From assembly GCA_045614605.1 (NCBI GenBank), contig JAZLDH010000005.1, positions 1-64,000 of the forward strand: a stretch of 64,000 nucleotides of DNA, read 5' to 3'. The notes under the pieces were generated by a model. That model did no database searches, was not told the DNA's origin, and was given only the letters and a program-made list of their open reading frames with translations. The position numbers were made by a program, and so were the translations under genes. This stretch comes from Onthomorpha sp937906975 (GTDB taxonomy: Bacteria; Bacteroidota; Bacteroidia; Bacteroidales; P3). Below, piece by piece: positions 25,465 to 34,167 of the stretch. Each line of letters opens with the position of its first letter. The first letter of the stretch is position 1.

Positions 25465-26061
25465 TTACCATTTATTCCAGTGGATTCTGTCTTCTTTCCA
25501 TTTGTCTTTTGGTTCTTGTTCTTTTTCTCTAACTCCAATTGGAATGATATTTAGTGGAACAATGTGTTCTGGTAAAGATAATAAGGCTTTTAATGCTTCT
25601 ACTCTTTCAGGATTAGGATATACTCCACACCAAACAGCACCAAGTCCCATAGAATGTGCCGCTAAAAGAATGTTTTGAGTTGCAGCAGAGCAGTCTTGAA
25701 CCCAAAATTCTTGTGCTACACCTTCTAATGCAAGTTTTAAATCTCCGCAAACAATGATTGCACAAGAGGCTTTCTTTATCATACCAGCATTTTTAAACTC
25801 ATCGCCAATTTTTTCCATTAAATCTCTATTGTCAATGACCATAAACGCCCAAGGTTGTTTGTTTACAGCACTTGGAGCTGACATTCCTGCTTTTAATAGA
25901 GTTAGGATTGCATCTTTTTCCACCTTTTCTGAGGAATAAGAACGAATACTTGTTCTGTTGTAAATTGTTTCCAATGCAGCAGTCTCCAATTTGACTTGTG
26001 CATTAGCCGTAAATCCTACGAAAATACAGCATAAAATTGTAAAAATGTTTCTAATTCTCAT
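25465..26061 (-). CDS. Nitroreductase-family flavoprotein with N-terminal signal sequence
   Basis: A 198-residue protein. Residues 1-21 (MRIRNIFTILCCIFVGFTANA) look like a signal peptide. The rest is a nitroreductase: YNRTSIRSYSSEKVEKD, MSAPSAVNKQPWAFMVIDN, then LAAHSMGLGAVWCGVYPNPERVEAL and IPIGVREKEQEPKDKW. The family uses FMN and NAD(P)H, so activity outside the cytoplasm would need folded export or exported cofactor. The sequence before the catalytic part is long enough for real export, but a mis-chosen start cannot be excluded (no good internal Met precedes SIRSYS). Confidence 0.82.
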   Translation of the reverse strand: MRIRNIFTILCCIFVGFTANAQVKLETAALETIYNRTSIRSYSSEKVEKDAILTLLKAGMSAPSAVNKQPWAFMVIDNRDLMEKIGDEFKNAGMIKKASCAIIVCGDLKLALEGVAQEFWVQDCSAATQNILLAAHSMGLGAVWCGVYPNPERVEALKALLSLPEHIVPLNIIPIGVREKEQEPKDKWKEDRIHWNKW

Positions 26062-26115
26062 CTTATTTGTGTTTAATGTTTCTTATAAAAAACGCATTTT
26101 ATTGAAATTAATTAT

Positions 26116-26123
26116 TAAATTTG
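26116..26123 (+). promoter_or_regulatory. -7 box of the CoA-transferase gene
   Basis: TAAATTTG followed by C, 31 bases before ATG 26155. Confidence 0.6.
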
Positions 26124-26154
26124 CAAATTAAATCAAAAAAATAAATTAAACACT

Positions 26155-27462
26155 ATGAATAATACATACAAAGCAGTGTCTGCACAAGAGGCAGTAAAGG
26201 TTATCAAAAGTGGCGACCACATACATTTAAGCAGTGTGGCTTCTGCTCCAAAGTGTCTTATAGATGCAATGTGTGAGAGAGGAAGAAACAAAGAATTTAA
26301 AAACGTTTACATTCACCATCTTCACACAGAAGGAGAAGCACCTTATGCAAGTGCAGAATTTGAAGGCGTATTCCAACACGATGCCTTCTTTGTTGGAGCA
26401 AACGTTCGTAAAGATGTTCAAGCAGGTTATGCAGATTACATTCCAATCTTTTTGAGCGAAACACAAAAACTATATCGTGAAGGATATGTTCCTTGTGATG
26501 TAGCAATGGTTCAAGTTTGTCCTCCAGACGAACACGGATATGTTTCTTTGGGAACAAGTGTTGATGCAACATTAGCCGCTATCGAAACAGCAAAAACCGT
26601 TATCGCAGTAGTAAATCCAAAAGTTCCTCGTTCATTTGGCGATGCTTTGATTCCAATGAGCATGATTGATATTTTCGTTGAAGATGATACTCCATTAATG
26701 CCAGGACATTTCACAGAACCTAACGAACAAGAAATAGCAATTGGTAAACATTGTGCAGCCTTGATAGAAGATGGAGCTTGTATGCAAATGGGTATTGGAG
26801 CAATTCCAAATGCAGTACTTGCACAACTTGGAGGCCACAAAGATTTAGGTATTCATACAGAAATGTTTGCTGATGGTGTTTTACCATTGGTTGAAAAAGG
26901 AGTTATAAACGGAAGAAATAAAGCCTTAGATAGAGGAAAAATGGTTTCTACTTTCTTAATGGGAAGCCAAAAAGTTTACGATTTCCTTCACAATAACCCA
27001 ATGGTTGCAATGATGGACGTAGCTTATACAAACGACCCATTCGTTGTTGCTCAACAACCAAAGATGACTGCAATCAACTCTGCATTGCAAATCGATATAA
27101 CAGGACAAGTTTGTGCTGACTCTTTGGGAACTAAATTCTTCTCAGGAGTTGGAGGTCAAATAGACTTCATTTACGGAGCTTCTCGTTCAAAAGGTGGAAA
27201 GTCTATCATAGCAATGCCTTCTGTAACAAAGAACGGAATCTCTAAAATTGCACCTACATTAAGCCTTGGCGCAGGTGTTGTTACAACTCGTAATCACATA
27301 CATTGGTTTGTAACAGAATTTGGAGCTGTTAATCTATATGGAAAAAGCCTTCAAGAAAGAGCAAGATTGTTAATCTCAGTTGCTCACCCTGATCACAGAG
27401 AAGAATTGGACAGAGCAGCATTTGAAAGATATGGTTCACACTATCATTTCATAAGCAAATAA
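26155..27462 (+). CDS. Acetyl-CoA hydrolase/transferase family CoA-transferase (4-hydroxybutyrate or butyrate type)
   Basis: A 435-residue cytoplasmic enzyme that moves CoA between carboxylic acids through a glutamyl-CoA intermediate. The likely catalytic Glu lies in LGIHTEMFADGVLPLVEKGV. Other family blocks are MQMGIGAIPNAVLAQL, DITGQVCADSLGTKFFSGVGGQIDF and GAGVVTTRNHIHWFVTEFGAVNLYGKSLQERA. Length and overall pattern resemble 4-hydroxybutyrate CoA-transferase and butyryl-CoA:acetate enzymes more than succinyl-CoA:acetate transferases (about 500 residues), but substrate cannot be settled. It suggests a fermentative metabolism ending in short-chain acids. It has its own promoter and terminator. 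Confidence 0.88.
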   Translation: MNNTYKAVSAQEAVKVIKSGDHIHLSSVASAPKCLIDAMCERGRNKEFKNVYIHHLHTEGEAPYASAEFEGVFQHDAFFVGANVRKDVQAGYADYIPIFLSETQKLYREGYVPCDVAMVQVCPPDEHGYVSLGTSVDATLAAIETAKTVIAVVNPKVPRSFGDALIPMSMIDIFVEDDTPLMPGHFTEPNEQEIAIGKHCAALIEDGACMQMGIGAIPNAVLAQLGGHKDLGIHTEMFADGVLPLVEKGVINGRNKALDRGKMVSTFLMGSQKVYDFLHNNPMVAMMDVAYTNDPFVVAQQPKMTAINSALQIDITGQVCADSLGTKFFSGVGGQIDFIYGASRSKGGKSIIAMPSVTKNGISKIAPTLSLGAGVVTTRNHIHWFVTEFGAVNLYGKSLQERARLLISVAHPDHREELDRAAFERYGSHYHFISK

Positions 27463-27489
27463 GAAAGAGATAAAATCTTACGATAAACG

Positions 27490-27537
27490 AAAAATAATAC
27501 CGAGAGATATTAAATTATTTCTCGGTATTATTTTTTT
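27490..27537 (+). terminator. Terminator after the CoA-transferase gene
   Basis: AAAAATAATACCGAGA pairs with TCTCGGTATTATTTTT, a 16-base perfect stem, followed by T. Confidence 0.9.
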
Positions 27538-27585
27538 AAAGCTAAGAGATTTATGCTTTGATATTTTGCAATAAAATATTTAAAA

Positions 27586-27617
27586 TTTGTGATTTTATAA
27601 TTTCTTTTGTAAATTTG
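27586..27617 (+). promoter_or_regulatory. Promoter of ruvX-def
   Basis: TTTG at 27586-27589, a 20-base spacer, TAAATTTG at 27610-27617. The GTG start lies 36 bases downstream. Confidence 0.75.
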
Positions 27618-27653
27618 CAGTTCTTTATATAGAAACAAAAATACAATTAGAAA

Positions 27654-28070
27654 GTGGGACGTTTAATGGCAATAGATTATGGATTGAAACGCGTTGGATT
27701 GGCTGTAAGTGATAATATGCAGGTGATTGCAACGAAACTTTCAACAGTTCCAACGGTTGATATTTTTCCATATCTTAAAGATTACATGAGTAGAGAGCAG
27801 GTTGATGCAATAGTTGTTGGAGATCCAAAGCAAATGGACAACACACCATCAGAATCTGCGAAAAGCGTTCATTTGTTTGTTGATGAATTAGCTCAGCAAT
27901 TCCCAGATATTGATATTTATATGATAGATGAGCGTTTTACATCTAAGATTGCAAGTCAAACTATTGCAAAATCGGGCAAAAGCAAAAAGGCTCGCCAAGA
28001 AAAAGGTCTTGTTGATACAATAGCGGCTGTATTGATTTTGCAAGATTTTATGAAAATGAACAAAATTTAA
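27654..28070 (+). CDS. ruvX: RuvX/YqgF-family Holliday junction resolvase homologue
   Basis: A 138-residue protein with the RNase H-like fold of the YqgF family, linked to Holliday junctions and to 16S rRNA 5'-end maturation. It reads GRLMAIDYGLKRVGLAVSD, VVGDPKQMDNTPSES and MIDERFTSKIA, with the expected acidic residues. The GTG start at 27654 is preferred over ATG 27666 because MGR-x-(L/M)AIDYG is the usual N-terminus. Peptide deformylase follows 10 bases later. Confidence 0.9.
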   Translation: MGRLMAIDYGLKRVGLAVSDNMQVIATKLSTVPTVDIFPYLKDYMSREQVDAIVVGDPKQMDNTPSESAKSVHLFVDELAQQFPDIDIYMIDERFTSKIASQTIAKSGKSKKARQEKGLVDTIAAVLILQDFMKMNKI

Positions 28071-28080
28071 AAGAAAAACA

Positions 28081-28650
28081 ATGATACTTCCAATAGTAGG
28101 TTACGGAAACCCTGTATTAAAAAAACAAGCACAAGAAATTACAAAAGATTATCCAGAACTACCAAAATTGATAGAGGATATGTTTGAAACAATGTATGCA
28201 GCAAACGGAGTAGGTTTGGCTGCTCCTCAAGTGAATCTATCAATAAGACTTGTAGTTATCGATGCAGAACCTTTCAAAGAGGTGTATCCTGAGGCAGAAG
28301 GCTTTAAAAAAGTATTTATAAATCCAACAATATTGGAATATAAAGGAGAGATATGGAGTGATTTTGAAGAAGGCTGTCTTTCTTTGCCAGAAATACACGA
28401 AGAAGTAGCACGTCCAAGCGAAATTGTTGTGAAATACTATGATGAAAACTTTCAAGAACATACAGAAGAGTTTGTAGGAATTAGAGCAAGAGTGTTTCAA
28501 CACGAATATGATCACTTGGAGGGAAAAGTTTTTGTAGATAGACTAAGTGCAATTAGAAAAACACTTTTAAAAAGAAGACTAAGCGATATAGCAAACAACA
28601 AAGTGCGCACAAGCTATAGAATGAAAATGAATGTTACTAAAAAGAGATAG
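28081..28650 (+). CDS. def: Peptide deformylase
   Basis: A 189-residue metalloenzyme that removes the formyl group from the N-terminus of new proteins. All three motifs are present: GVGLAAPQ, EEGCLSLPE and HEYDHLEG (HExxH). N-terminus and length match bacterial type I enzymes. It is cotranscribed with ruvX and probably with the lipoprotein gene that starts 1 base after its stop. Confidence 0.96.
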   Translation: MILPIVGYGNPVLKKQAQEITKDYPELPKLIEDMFETMYAANGVGLAAPQVNLSIRLVVIDAEPFKEVYPEAEGFKKVFINPTILEYKGEIWSDFEEGCLSLPEIHEEVARPSEIVVKYYDENFQEHTEEFVGIRARVFQHEYDHLEGKVFVDRLSAIRKTLLKRRLSDIANNKVRTSYRMKMNVTKKR

Positions 28651-28651
28651 T

Positions 28652-29170
28652 ATGAAAAAGCTTGTTTTTATTCTTTTGTGTTTGGTATGCTTTCTGGGTT
28701 ATTCCTGCAGTGGTGAAGGAAAGCAAAAGGATAGAGAAAAAATACAAGAATTGGAACTTTCAACTCTTGAAGATGCAAAAGTGATTAGTTACGAAAAGGC
28801 TGATTCTTTGATAAACTCTTATTTGGAATATGTGAAAAAATATCCAGAAGATAGTTTGTGTGCGACCTATCTTTATAGAGCAGCAGATGTTTATGCAAAT
28901 ACGAAAAGATGTATTGAATCTATTGATACTTACGATAGATTGATAAAACAATATCCAAATGATAAACATGTGGAGAGTGCATATTTTTTGAAAGGAGTTG
29001 TTTATTCTCAAACCTGTCTTAATAAAGAAAAAGCCTCAGAAGCATTTAATTTGTTCATTGAAAAATATCCTAATTCAAGTTTGACTAATCAAGCAAGAAC
29101 TCTTTTGATTATGGATACGATGAAAGACGAAATGGATTTAATACGTCAATTTGAACAAAAGAACCAATAA
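28652..29170 (+). CDS. TPR lipoprotein (BamD/YbgF-like helical repeats)
   Basis: A 172-residue lipoprotein with an N-terminal signal MKKLVFILLCLVCFLGYSC in which the Cys of LGYSC is the lipidation site. The mature part has two to three TPR-like helix pairs: LEYVKKYPEDSLCATYLYRAADVY, SIDTYDRLIKQYPNDKHVESAYFLKGVVY and AFNLFIEKYPNSSLTNQARTLL by pattern. It is short for BamD (about 245), so that name is not used. ATG 28652 fits because it starts the signal peptide, one base after the def stop. Confidence 0.82.
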   Translation: MKKLVFILLCLVCFLGYSCSGEGKQKDREKIQELELSTLEDAKVISYEKADSLINSYLEYVKKYPEDSLCATYLYRAADVYANTKRCIESIDTYDRLIKQYPNDKHVESAYFLKGVVYSQTCLNKEKASEAFNLFIEKYPNSSLTNQARTLLIMDTMKDEMDLIRQFEQKNQ

Positions 29171-29172
29171 AT

Positions 29173-29203
29173 TTTGTCAATAAAATAAAAGTACGTATCT
29201 TTG
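29173..29203 (+). promoter_or_regulatory. Promoter of rimP-nusA-infB
   Basis: TTTG at 29173-29176, 19 bases, TATCTTTG at 29196-29203. Confidence 0.8.
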
Positions 29204-29291
29204 CAGACGAATTGAGGGGTGAGATTTTGTGAGTGAAAGGCTGAAAAGAGGGAAGAGGGGACTATGTTCCCTATTTTTGTATATTAAAGAA
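29204..29291 (+). promoter_or_regulatory. Structured 5' leader of rimP-nusA-infB
   Basis: An 88-base purine-rich leader. AGGGGAC (29256-29262) pairs with GTTCCCT (29266-29272) over a 3-base loop and is followed by ATTTTTGT, so it looks like a small terminator just before the rimP ATG. It may be an attenuator; see findings. Confidence 0.45.
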
Positions 29292-29741
29292 ATGAAAGAT
29301 AAAAAATTTATAGAAGAAAAAACAGTAGAATTGCTTGGAGATGGTGAATTGTTTTTGGTAGATGTAAAAGTATCTAAAAACAATAATATTCAAGTATTCA
29401 TAGATGGTGATAACGGAGTAAAGATTCAAGATTGTATAGATTTGAGCAAGGCTTTGGAAGCGTGCTTAGACAGAGAGAGTGAGGATTTTGAACTTAGTGT
29501 TATGTCATTTGGATTGGAAGAGCCTTTGAAAATGCAAAGACAATATGTGAAAAATATTGGGAGAAGTTTGCAAGTAGAAAATGAAGAGGGCTCTTTTACA
29601 GGAGTTTTGGTAGAGGCAAATGAAGAAAACTTCACTATCGAATTGAAAAAGAAAAGCAAAAAAGCTACAGAAAGCGAAAATAAAAAAACATATAATTATA
29701 CAGAAATTAAATCAGCAAAAGTTGTAATATCATTTAAATAA
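29292..29741 (+). CDS. rimP: Ribosome maturation factor RimP
   Basis: A 149-residue factor for late assembly of the 30S subunit. The pattern GDGELFLVDVKVSKNNNIQVFIDGDNGVKIQDCIDLSKALE, followed by VMSFGLEEPLKMQRQYVKNIGR, matches the family (the VSSPGLdRPL equivalent is here SFGLEEPL). The frame is open further upstream to a GTG at 29229, but that would place the start inside the leader. It heads the conserved operon with nusA and infB. Confidence 0.92.
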   Translation: MKDKKFIEEKTVELLGDGELFLVDVKVSKNNNIQVFIDGDNGVKIQDCIDLSKALEACLDRESEDFELSVMSFGLEEPLKMQRQYVKNIGRSLQVENEEGSFTGVLVEANEENFTIELKKKSKKATESENKKTYNYTEIKSAKVVISFK

Positions 29742-29756
29742 AAGAGAGTTTTTACT

Positions 29757-30995
29757 ATGGAAAATTTAAGTTTAGTAGATACATTTTCAGAGTTTAAAGA
29801 GTTTAAAAGTATAGAAACTGAAACTCTAATGAGAATAGTTGAGGAGGTGTTTAGAGGCGTACTTACAAAGAAGTTTGGTTCTGACGAGAATATAGACATT
29901 ATTGTAAATGTTGAGAAAGGGGACTTGGAAATTTGGAGAAATAGAGTCATAGTAGCAGATGAGGAATTGGAAGATGAAAGCACGCAAGTGGCATATTCAG
30001 AAGCTGTAAAGATAGAGCCTGACTTTGAAATAGGAGAAGAACTTTCTGAGGAAATAAAATTAAAAGACTTCGGTCGTAGAGATATTCTTGCAATAAGACA
30101 AAATCTTGTTGGAAAGGTGCAAGAGTATGAGAGAGCAAGCATATTTACAAAATATAAAGAGAAAGTAGGTGAGATAGTAATATGTGAGGTTTATCAAGCT
30201 TGGAAAAGAGAAGTTTTGCTTTTAGATGAAGAAGGCGTTGAGGTAGTTTTACCAAAGAGCGAACAAATACCAGGAGATTATTTCCGCAAAGGAGATACTG
30301 TAAAGGCTATTGTGTTGAAGGTGGAAATGAAAAACGGTATTCCAAGCATTATCCTTTCGAGAGTTTCACCTATCTTCTTGGAAAGATTGTTTGAACAAGA
30401 AGTGCCAGAAATATACGATGGCTTGATTTTGATAAAAGATGCAGTTCGCCAACCAGGAGAAAGAGCAAAGATTGCTGTTGAAAGCTATGATGATAGAATA
30501 GATCCTGTTGGAAGTTGCGTTGGTGTGAAGGGTAGTAGAATACATAGCATCATCAGAGAGTTGAGAAACGAAAATATAGACGTAATCAACTACACAAATA
30601 ACGCAGAATTATACATCACTCGTGCATTATCACCTGCAAAGGTTATATCTGTAACAATAGATGAAGAGAATAAAAAAGCAGATGTTTATATGCAACCAGA
30701 CCAAGTTAGTTTGGCAATAGGAAAAGGTGGATATAACATCAGATTAGCAGGAAAACTTACAGGATATGAAATAGAGGTGTACAGAGACACTGATATGGAT
30801 TATGAAGATGTGGATTTGAACGAATTTAGCGATGAAATAGACGAATGGATAATAGATGAATTGAAATCCATTGGTTGTGATACTGCAAAGAGTGTGTTGG
30901 AACTTTCAGTTCAAGAATTGGAAGATAGAACAGATTTAGAAGAAGAAACAATACAACACGTGCTTTCTATTTTGAAAGCAGAATTTGAAGACTAA
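29757..30995 (+). CDS. nusA: Transcription termination/antitermination factor NusA
   Basis: A 412-residue RNA polymerase-binding factor. It has an N-terminal RNAP-binding domain, an S1 domain near residues 130-200, KH domains with VGSCVGVKGSRIHSIIRELRNENIDVI and SLAIGKGGYNIRLAGKLTGYEIEV, and a short C-terminal helical part ending in an acidic stretch. It is shorter than the E. coli protein (495) because only part of the C-terminal repeats is present, which is usual for Bacteroidetes. Confidence 0.96.
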   Translation: MENLSLVDTFSEFKEFKSIETETLMRIVEEVFRGVLTKKFGSDENIDIIVNVEKGDLEIWRNRVIVADEELEDESTQVAYSEAVKIEPDFEIGEELSEEIKLKDFGRRDILAIRQNLVGKVQEYERASIFTKYKEKVGEIVICEVYQAWKREVLLLDEEGVEVVLPKSEQIPGDYFRKGDTVKAIVLKVEMKNGIPSIILSRVSPIFLERLFEQEVPEIYDGLILIKDAVRQPGERAKIAVESYDDRIDPVGSCVGVKGSRIHSIIRELRNENIDVINYTNNAELYITRALSPAKVISVTIDEENKKADVYMQPDQVSLAIGKGGYNIRLAGKLTGYEIEVYRDTDMDYEDVDLNEFSDEIDEWIIDELKSIGCDTAKSVLELSVQELEDRTDLEEETIQHVLSILKAEFED

Positions 30996-31061
30996 ACAAG
31001 TCCTAACTAAAAATTTGGGATACTGTATAGCAAAGTTTATTGAAAAAGAAATAAAAAAAAT

Positions 31062-34007
31062 ATGTCAGCAGAGAATAATAAGGTTATAAGATTGAATAAG
31101 GTTGCCAAAGAGTTGAATGTAGGGATACATACAATAGTTGAGTATTTGGCGAAAAAAGGAAAAAAAATAGACCCAAGTCCTAATACAAAGATAGATGAGG
31201 ACATGTATAACTTGTTGTCAAAGGCTTTTGTTTCAGAAAAGAAACAAAAAGAGGCAAGTAAAACAACTAAAAAGAGCGTTAAACCTGTTGAAATAGTGTT
31301 GGAGGCTACTGAGGTTGTTAAAAAAGAAAAAGAAGAAAGGGTTGAGGTGGAACTTCCTAATGAAATAGTTATAAGAGATGTAACATTAGGAAACGAAATC
31401 GAAAAACCAAAAGAAGAAGTTATGCCTCAACAAAAAAATGCTGACAAAGAAGAGGTTGTAGAACAAAAAGAAAAGGAAGAAAAAGTAGAGGAAAAGGTTG
31501 AAGAAAAAGTAGAAGTAGAGGTAGAAGAAAAGGTTGAGGAAGTTGTTGAAATAGAATCAGACACTACAACAATAGGTGGGTTGAATATTCTTGGAAAGAT
31601 TGATTTGAAATCTTTAAACCAAAAAACAAAACCTGCTAAAAAGAAAAAAGAGAAAAAGGATAAGAAACCAAAAGATAAGAAAGAGGAAGTTGCAGTAAAG
31701 CAAACTCCTAAACCAGAAAAGCAAAAGGTTGAAAAGCCTGCAGTTGAGGTAAAACAAGAGGAAGTAAAAAAAGAAAAACCTGTTGCCTCTGCTCCAGAAT
31801 TTATATCAACCTCGTATGTGAAACTTACAGGACCGGTTCTTACTGGAGAAAAAGTTGATTTATCTCAATTTAACAAACCTAAAAAACAACAACCTGTTGC
31901 CTCTTCAAGCAAAGGAAAGATAGACAACAAGGAAAAACAAGACAAAGAAAAGGATAAGAAGAAAAGAAAGAGAATAAAACAAGGTCCTGCACAAGCTACA
32001 CAAGCAACTTCAAATGCTCAACCAGCACAACCTGTTTCTAAAAAGGAAAATAAAAAACACAAACCAAATAAAAAAGAGGTTAAAAAGGTAGAGTTAGACT
32101 CTAACGAAATAGAAAAACAAATTAAAGAAACATTAGCAAGATTATCTCCTATGGGTAAGAGTAAGACCTCTAAACACCGTAGAGATAAACGTCAATCTAT
32201 TTCGCAACACATGCAAGAAGAGATGTTGCAAGAAATGGAACAACAAAAAATCTTAAAAGTAACAGAGTTTGTTACTGCTAATGAACTTGCAAATATGATG
32301 GACGTTCCTGTTACAAAGATTATCGCATCTTGTATGTCCTTAGGAATGTTCGTTTCAATCAATCAAAGATTAGACGCAGAAGCAATTCAACTTATCGCAG
32401 ACGAATTTGGATACTCAATTAAATTCGTTAGTGCAGACGTTGTTGAAGCATTGAGTGAAGAAGAGGAAGTAGATAGAGAAGAAGATATGCAACCACGTTC
32501 TCCTATCGTAACCGTAATGGGACACGTTGACCACGGTAAAACTTCTCTTTTGGACTACATTAGAAATGCAAACGTAATTGCAGGAGAAGCAGGAGGAATC
32601 ACTCAGCACATCGGAGCTTACGAAGTATCACTTCCAGAAAGCGGAAAGAAAATCACATTCTTAGACACACCAGGACACGAAGCCTTCACAGCGATGCGTG
32701 CTCGTGGAGCTAAGATGACAGATATAGCAATTATTGTTATCGCTTGTGATGACAAGATAATGCCTCAAACAATAGAAGCTATCAACCACGCACAAGCAGC
32801 AGGCGTTCCAATCGTTTTTGCATTGAATAAAATAGACCGCCCAGCAGCAGACCCAGATAGAATTAAATCAGAACTTGCTAATATGAACTTATTAGTAGAA
32901 GATTGGGGCGGAAAAATACAATCACAAGAAATATCAGCCAAAAAAGGTACTAATGTAGATTTACTATTAGAAAAAGTATTGTTAGAAGCTGAAATGTTGG
33001 AGTTAAAAGGTAATCCAAACAAGAGAGCAAAAGGAACAGTAATAGAATCATCATTAGACAAAGGTAGAGGATATGTAGCAAAAATACTTGTACAAGACGG
33101 AACAATACGTCAAGGCGATGTTGTCTTAGCAGGAGCAACATACGGAAGAGTAAAAGCTATGTATAACGAAAGAAATAAACTCTTAAAAGAAGCAGGCCCT
33201 TCAGCACCAGTATTATTATTAGGTTTGAACGGAGCACCACAAGCAGGGGACACATTCAACGTTATGCAAAGCGAAAAAGATGCTAAAGACCTATCAAACA
33301 AACGTACACAATTACAAAGAGAACAAGGCTTAAGAACACAAAAACACATTACATTAGACGAAATCGGACGAAGAATAGCAATAGGCGACTTCAAACAATT
33401 AGACTTGATTGTAAAAGCAGACGTGGACGGTTCAGTAGAAGCATTGTCAGACTCATTGTTGAAACTATCAACACCAGAAGTACAAGTAAATGTAATCCAC
33501 AAATCAGTAGGACAAATCACAGAATCAGACGTATTGTTAGCAACAGCATCAAATGCAATCATCATAGGATTCCAAGTACGTCCTTCAGTTGGAGCAAGAA
33601 AGCTTGCAGAACAAGAACAAATAGACATAAGACTATATTCAATTATTTACACTGCAATCAACGAATTAAAAGATGCGATAGAAGGTATGCTTTCTCCTGA
33701 AATCCAAGAAAAGATAGTAGCAAACCTTGAAGTAAGAGAAACATTCAAAATCTCAAAAGTTGGAACAATTGCAGGTTGTATGTGCTTAGATGGAAAGATA
33801 GCACGTTCAACAAAAGTGAGAATAATTCGCGATGGTATAGTTGTCTATACAGGTAAATTAGCTTCATTGAAACGTTTCAAAGACGATGTGAAAGAAGTAG
33901 TAATGGGACAAGATTGCGGATTGAACATAGAAAACTTCAACGACATCAAAGTAGGCGACATCATAGAAGGCTACGAAGAATTAGAAATAAAGAGAACATT
34001 AAAATAA
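31062..34007 (+). CDS. infB: Translation initiation factor IF-2
   Basis: A 981-residue GTPase that places initiator tRNA on the 30S subunit. Residues about 1-55 form an IF2_N-like helical unit. Residues about 60-370 are a low-complexity Lys/Glu/Pro linker. The G domain starts near 486 with GHVDHGKTS, then DTPGHEAFTAMRARG and NKIDRPAADP. Domains II-IV follow to the end. The coding strand changes from G/T-rich in the first third to A/C-rich in the rest. Confidence 0.97.
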   Translation: MSAENNKVIRLNKVAKELNVGIHTIVEYLAKKGKKIDPSPNTKIDEDMYNLLSKAFVSEKKQKEASKTTKKSVKPVEIVLEATEVVKKEKEERVEVELPNEIVIRDVTLGNEIEKPKEEVMPQQKNADKEEVVEQKEKEEKVEEKVEEKVEVEVEEKVEEVVEIESDTTTIGGLNILGKIDLKSLNQKTKPAKKKKEKKDKKPKDKKEEVAVKQTPKPEKQKVEKPAVEVKQEEVKKEKPVASAPEFISTSYVKLTGPVLTGEKVDLSQFNKPKKQQPVASSSKGKIDNKEKQDKEKDKKKRKRIKQGPAQATQATSNAQPAQPVSKKENKKHKPNKKEVKKVELDSNEIEKQIKETLARLSPMGKSKTSKHRRDKRQSISQHMQEEMLQEMEQQKILKVTEFVTANELANMMDVPVTKIIASCMSLGMFVSINQRLDAEAIQLIADEFGYSIKFVSADVVEALSEEEEVDREEDMQPRSPIVTVMGHVDHGKTSLLDYIRNANVIAGEAGGITQHIGAYEVSLPESGKKITFLDTPGHEAFTAMRARGAKMTDIAIIVIACDDKIMPQTIEAINHAQAAGVPIVFALNKIDRPAADPDRIKSELANMNLLVEDWGGKIQSQEISAKKGTNVDLLLEKVLLEAEMLELKGNPNKRAKGTVIESSLDKGRGYVAKILVQDGTIRQGDVVLAGATYGRVKAMYNERNKLLKEAGPSAPVLLLGLNGAPQAGDTFNVMQSEKDAKDLSNKRTQLQREQGLRTQKHITLDEIGRRIAIGDFKQLDLIVKADVDGSVEALSDSLLKLSTPEVQVNVIHKSVGQITESDVLLATASNAIIIGFQVRPSVGARKLAEQEQIDIRLYSIIYTAINELKDAIEGMLSPEIQEKIVANLEVRETFKISKVGTIAGCMCLDGKIARSTKVRIIRDGIVVYTGKLASLKRFKDDVKEVVMGQDCGLNIENFNDIKVGDIIEGYEELEIKRTLK

Positions 34008-34021
34008 ATGCTGAAAAGCAT

Positions 34022-34093
34022 GCCTTCATAGTTCAAGGGATAGAACGAAAGTTTCCTAAACTTTAAATGTAGGTTCGAGTCCTACTGGAGGTA
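34022..34093 (+). tRNA. tRNA-Arg (anticodon CCT)
   Basis: Acceptor GCCTTCA/TGGAGGT (two G-U pairs), D stem GTTC/GAAC, anticodon stem AAAGT/ACTTT with loop TTCCTAA, variable loop AAAT, and T stem GTAGG/CCTAC with loop TTCGAGT. The discriminator is A, and CCA is not encoded. It starts 14 bases after infB without its own promoter, so it may be processed from the operon transcript. It is followed by a terminator and then the accessory segment. Confidence 0.95.
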
Positions 34094-34132
34094 CAACAAA
34101 AGGCTAAATCGTAAAGATTTAGCCTTTTGTTG
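34094..34132. terminator. Terminator after tRNA-Arg
   Basis: CAACAAAAGGCTAAATC pairs perfectly with GATTTAGCCTTTTGTTG (17 bases) over a GTAAA loop. It lies between tRNA-Arg and the convergent nuclease gene. Confidence 0.9.
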
Positions 34133-34150
34133 TTTTAATAGAAATATTCC

Positions 34151-34163
34151 TCTAACGCCATAA
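34151..34163. repeat. Remote copy of the TCTAACGCCATAA core
   Basis: The 13-base string TCTAACGCCATAA is shared with the 32-bp tandem repeat at 38677-38758. It lies 5 bases before the stop end of the two-nuclease gene, so the two occurrences bracket that gene and the DUF4143 gene. Confidence 0.6.
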
Positions 34164-34167
34164 TATT

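Noticed and set aside
28652..29170. BamD
   Set aside because: The TPR lipoprotein is 172 residues, well short of BamD, and no other BAM gene is nearby.
29229..29291. Longer RimP starting at GTG 29229
   Set aside because: The extra 21 residues would include the leader hairpin and do not match the family start; ATG 29292 is more likely.
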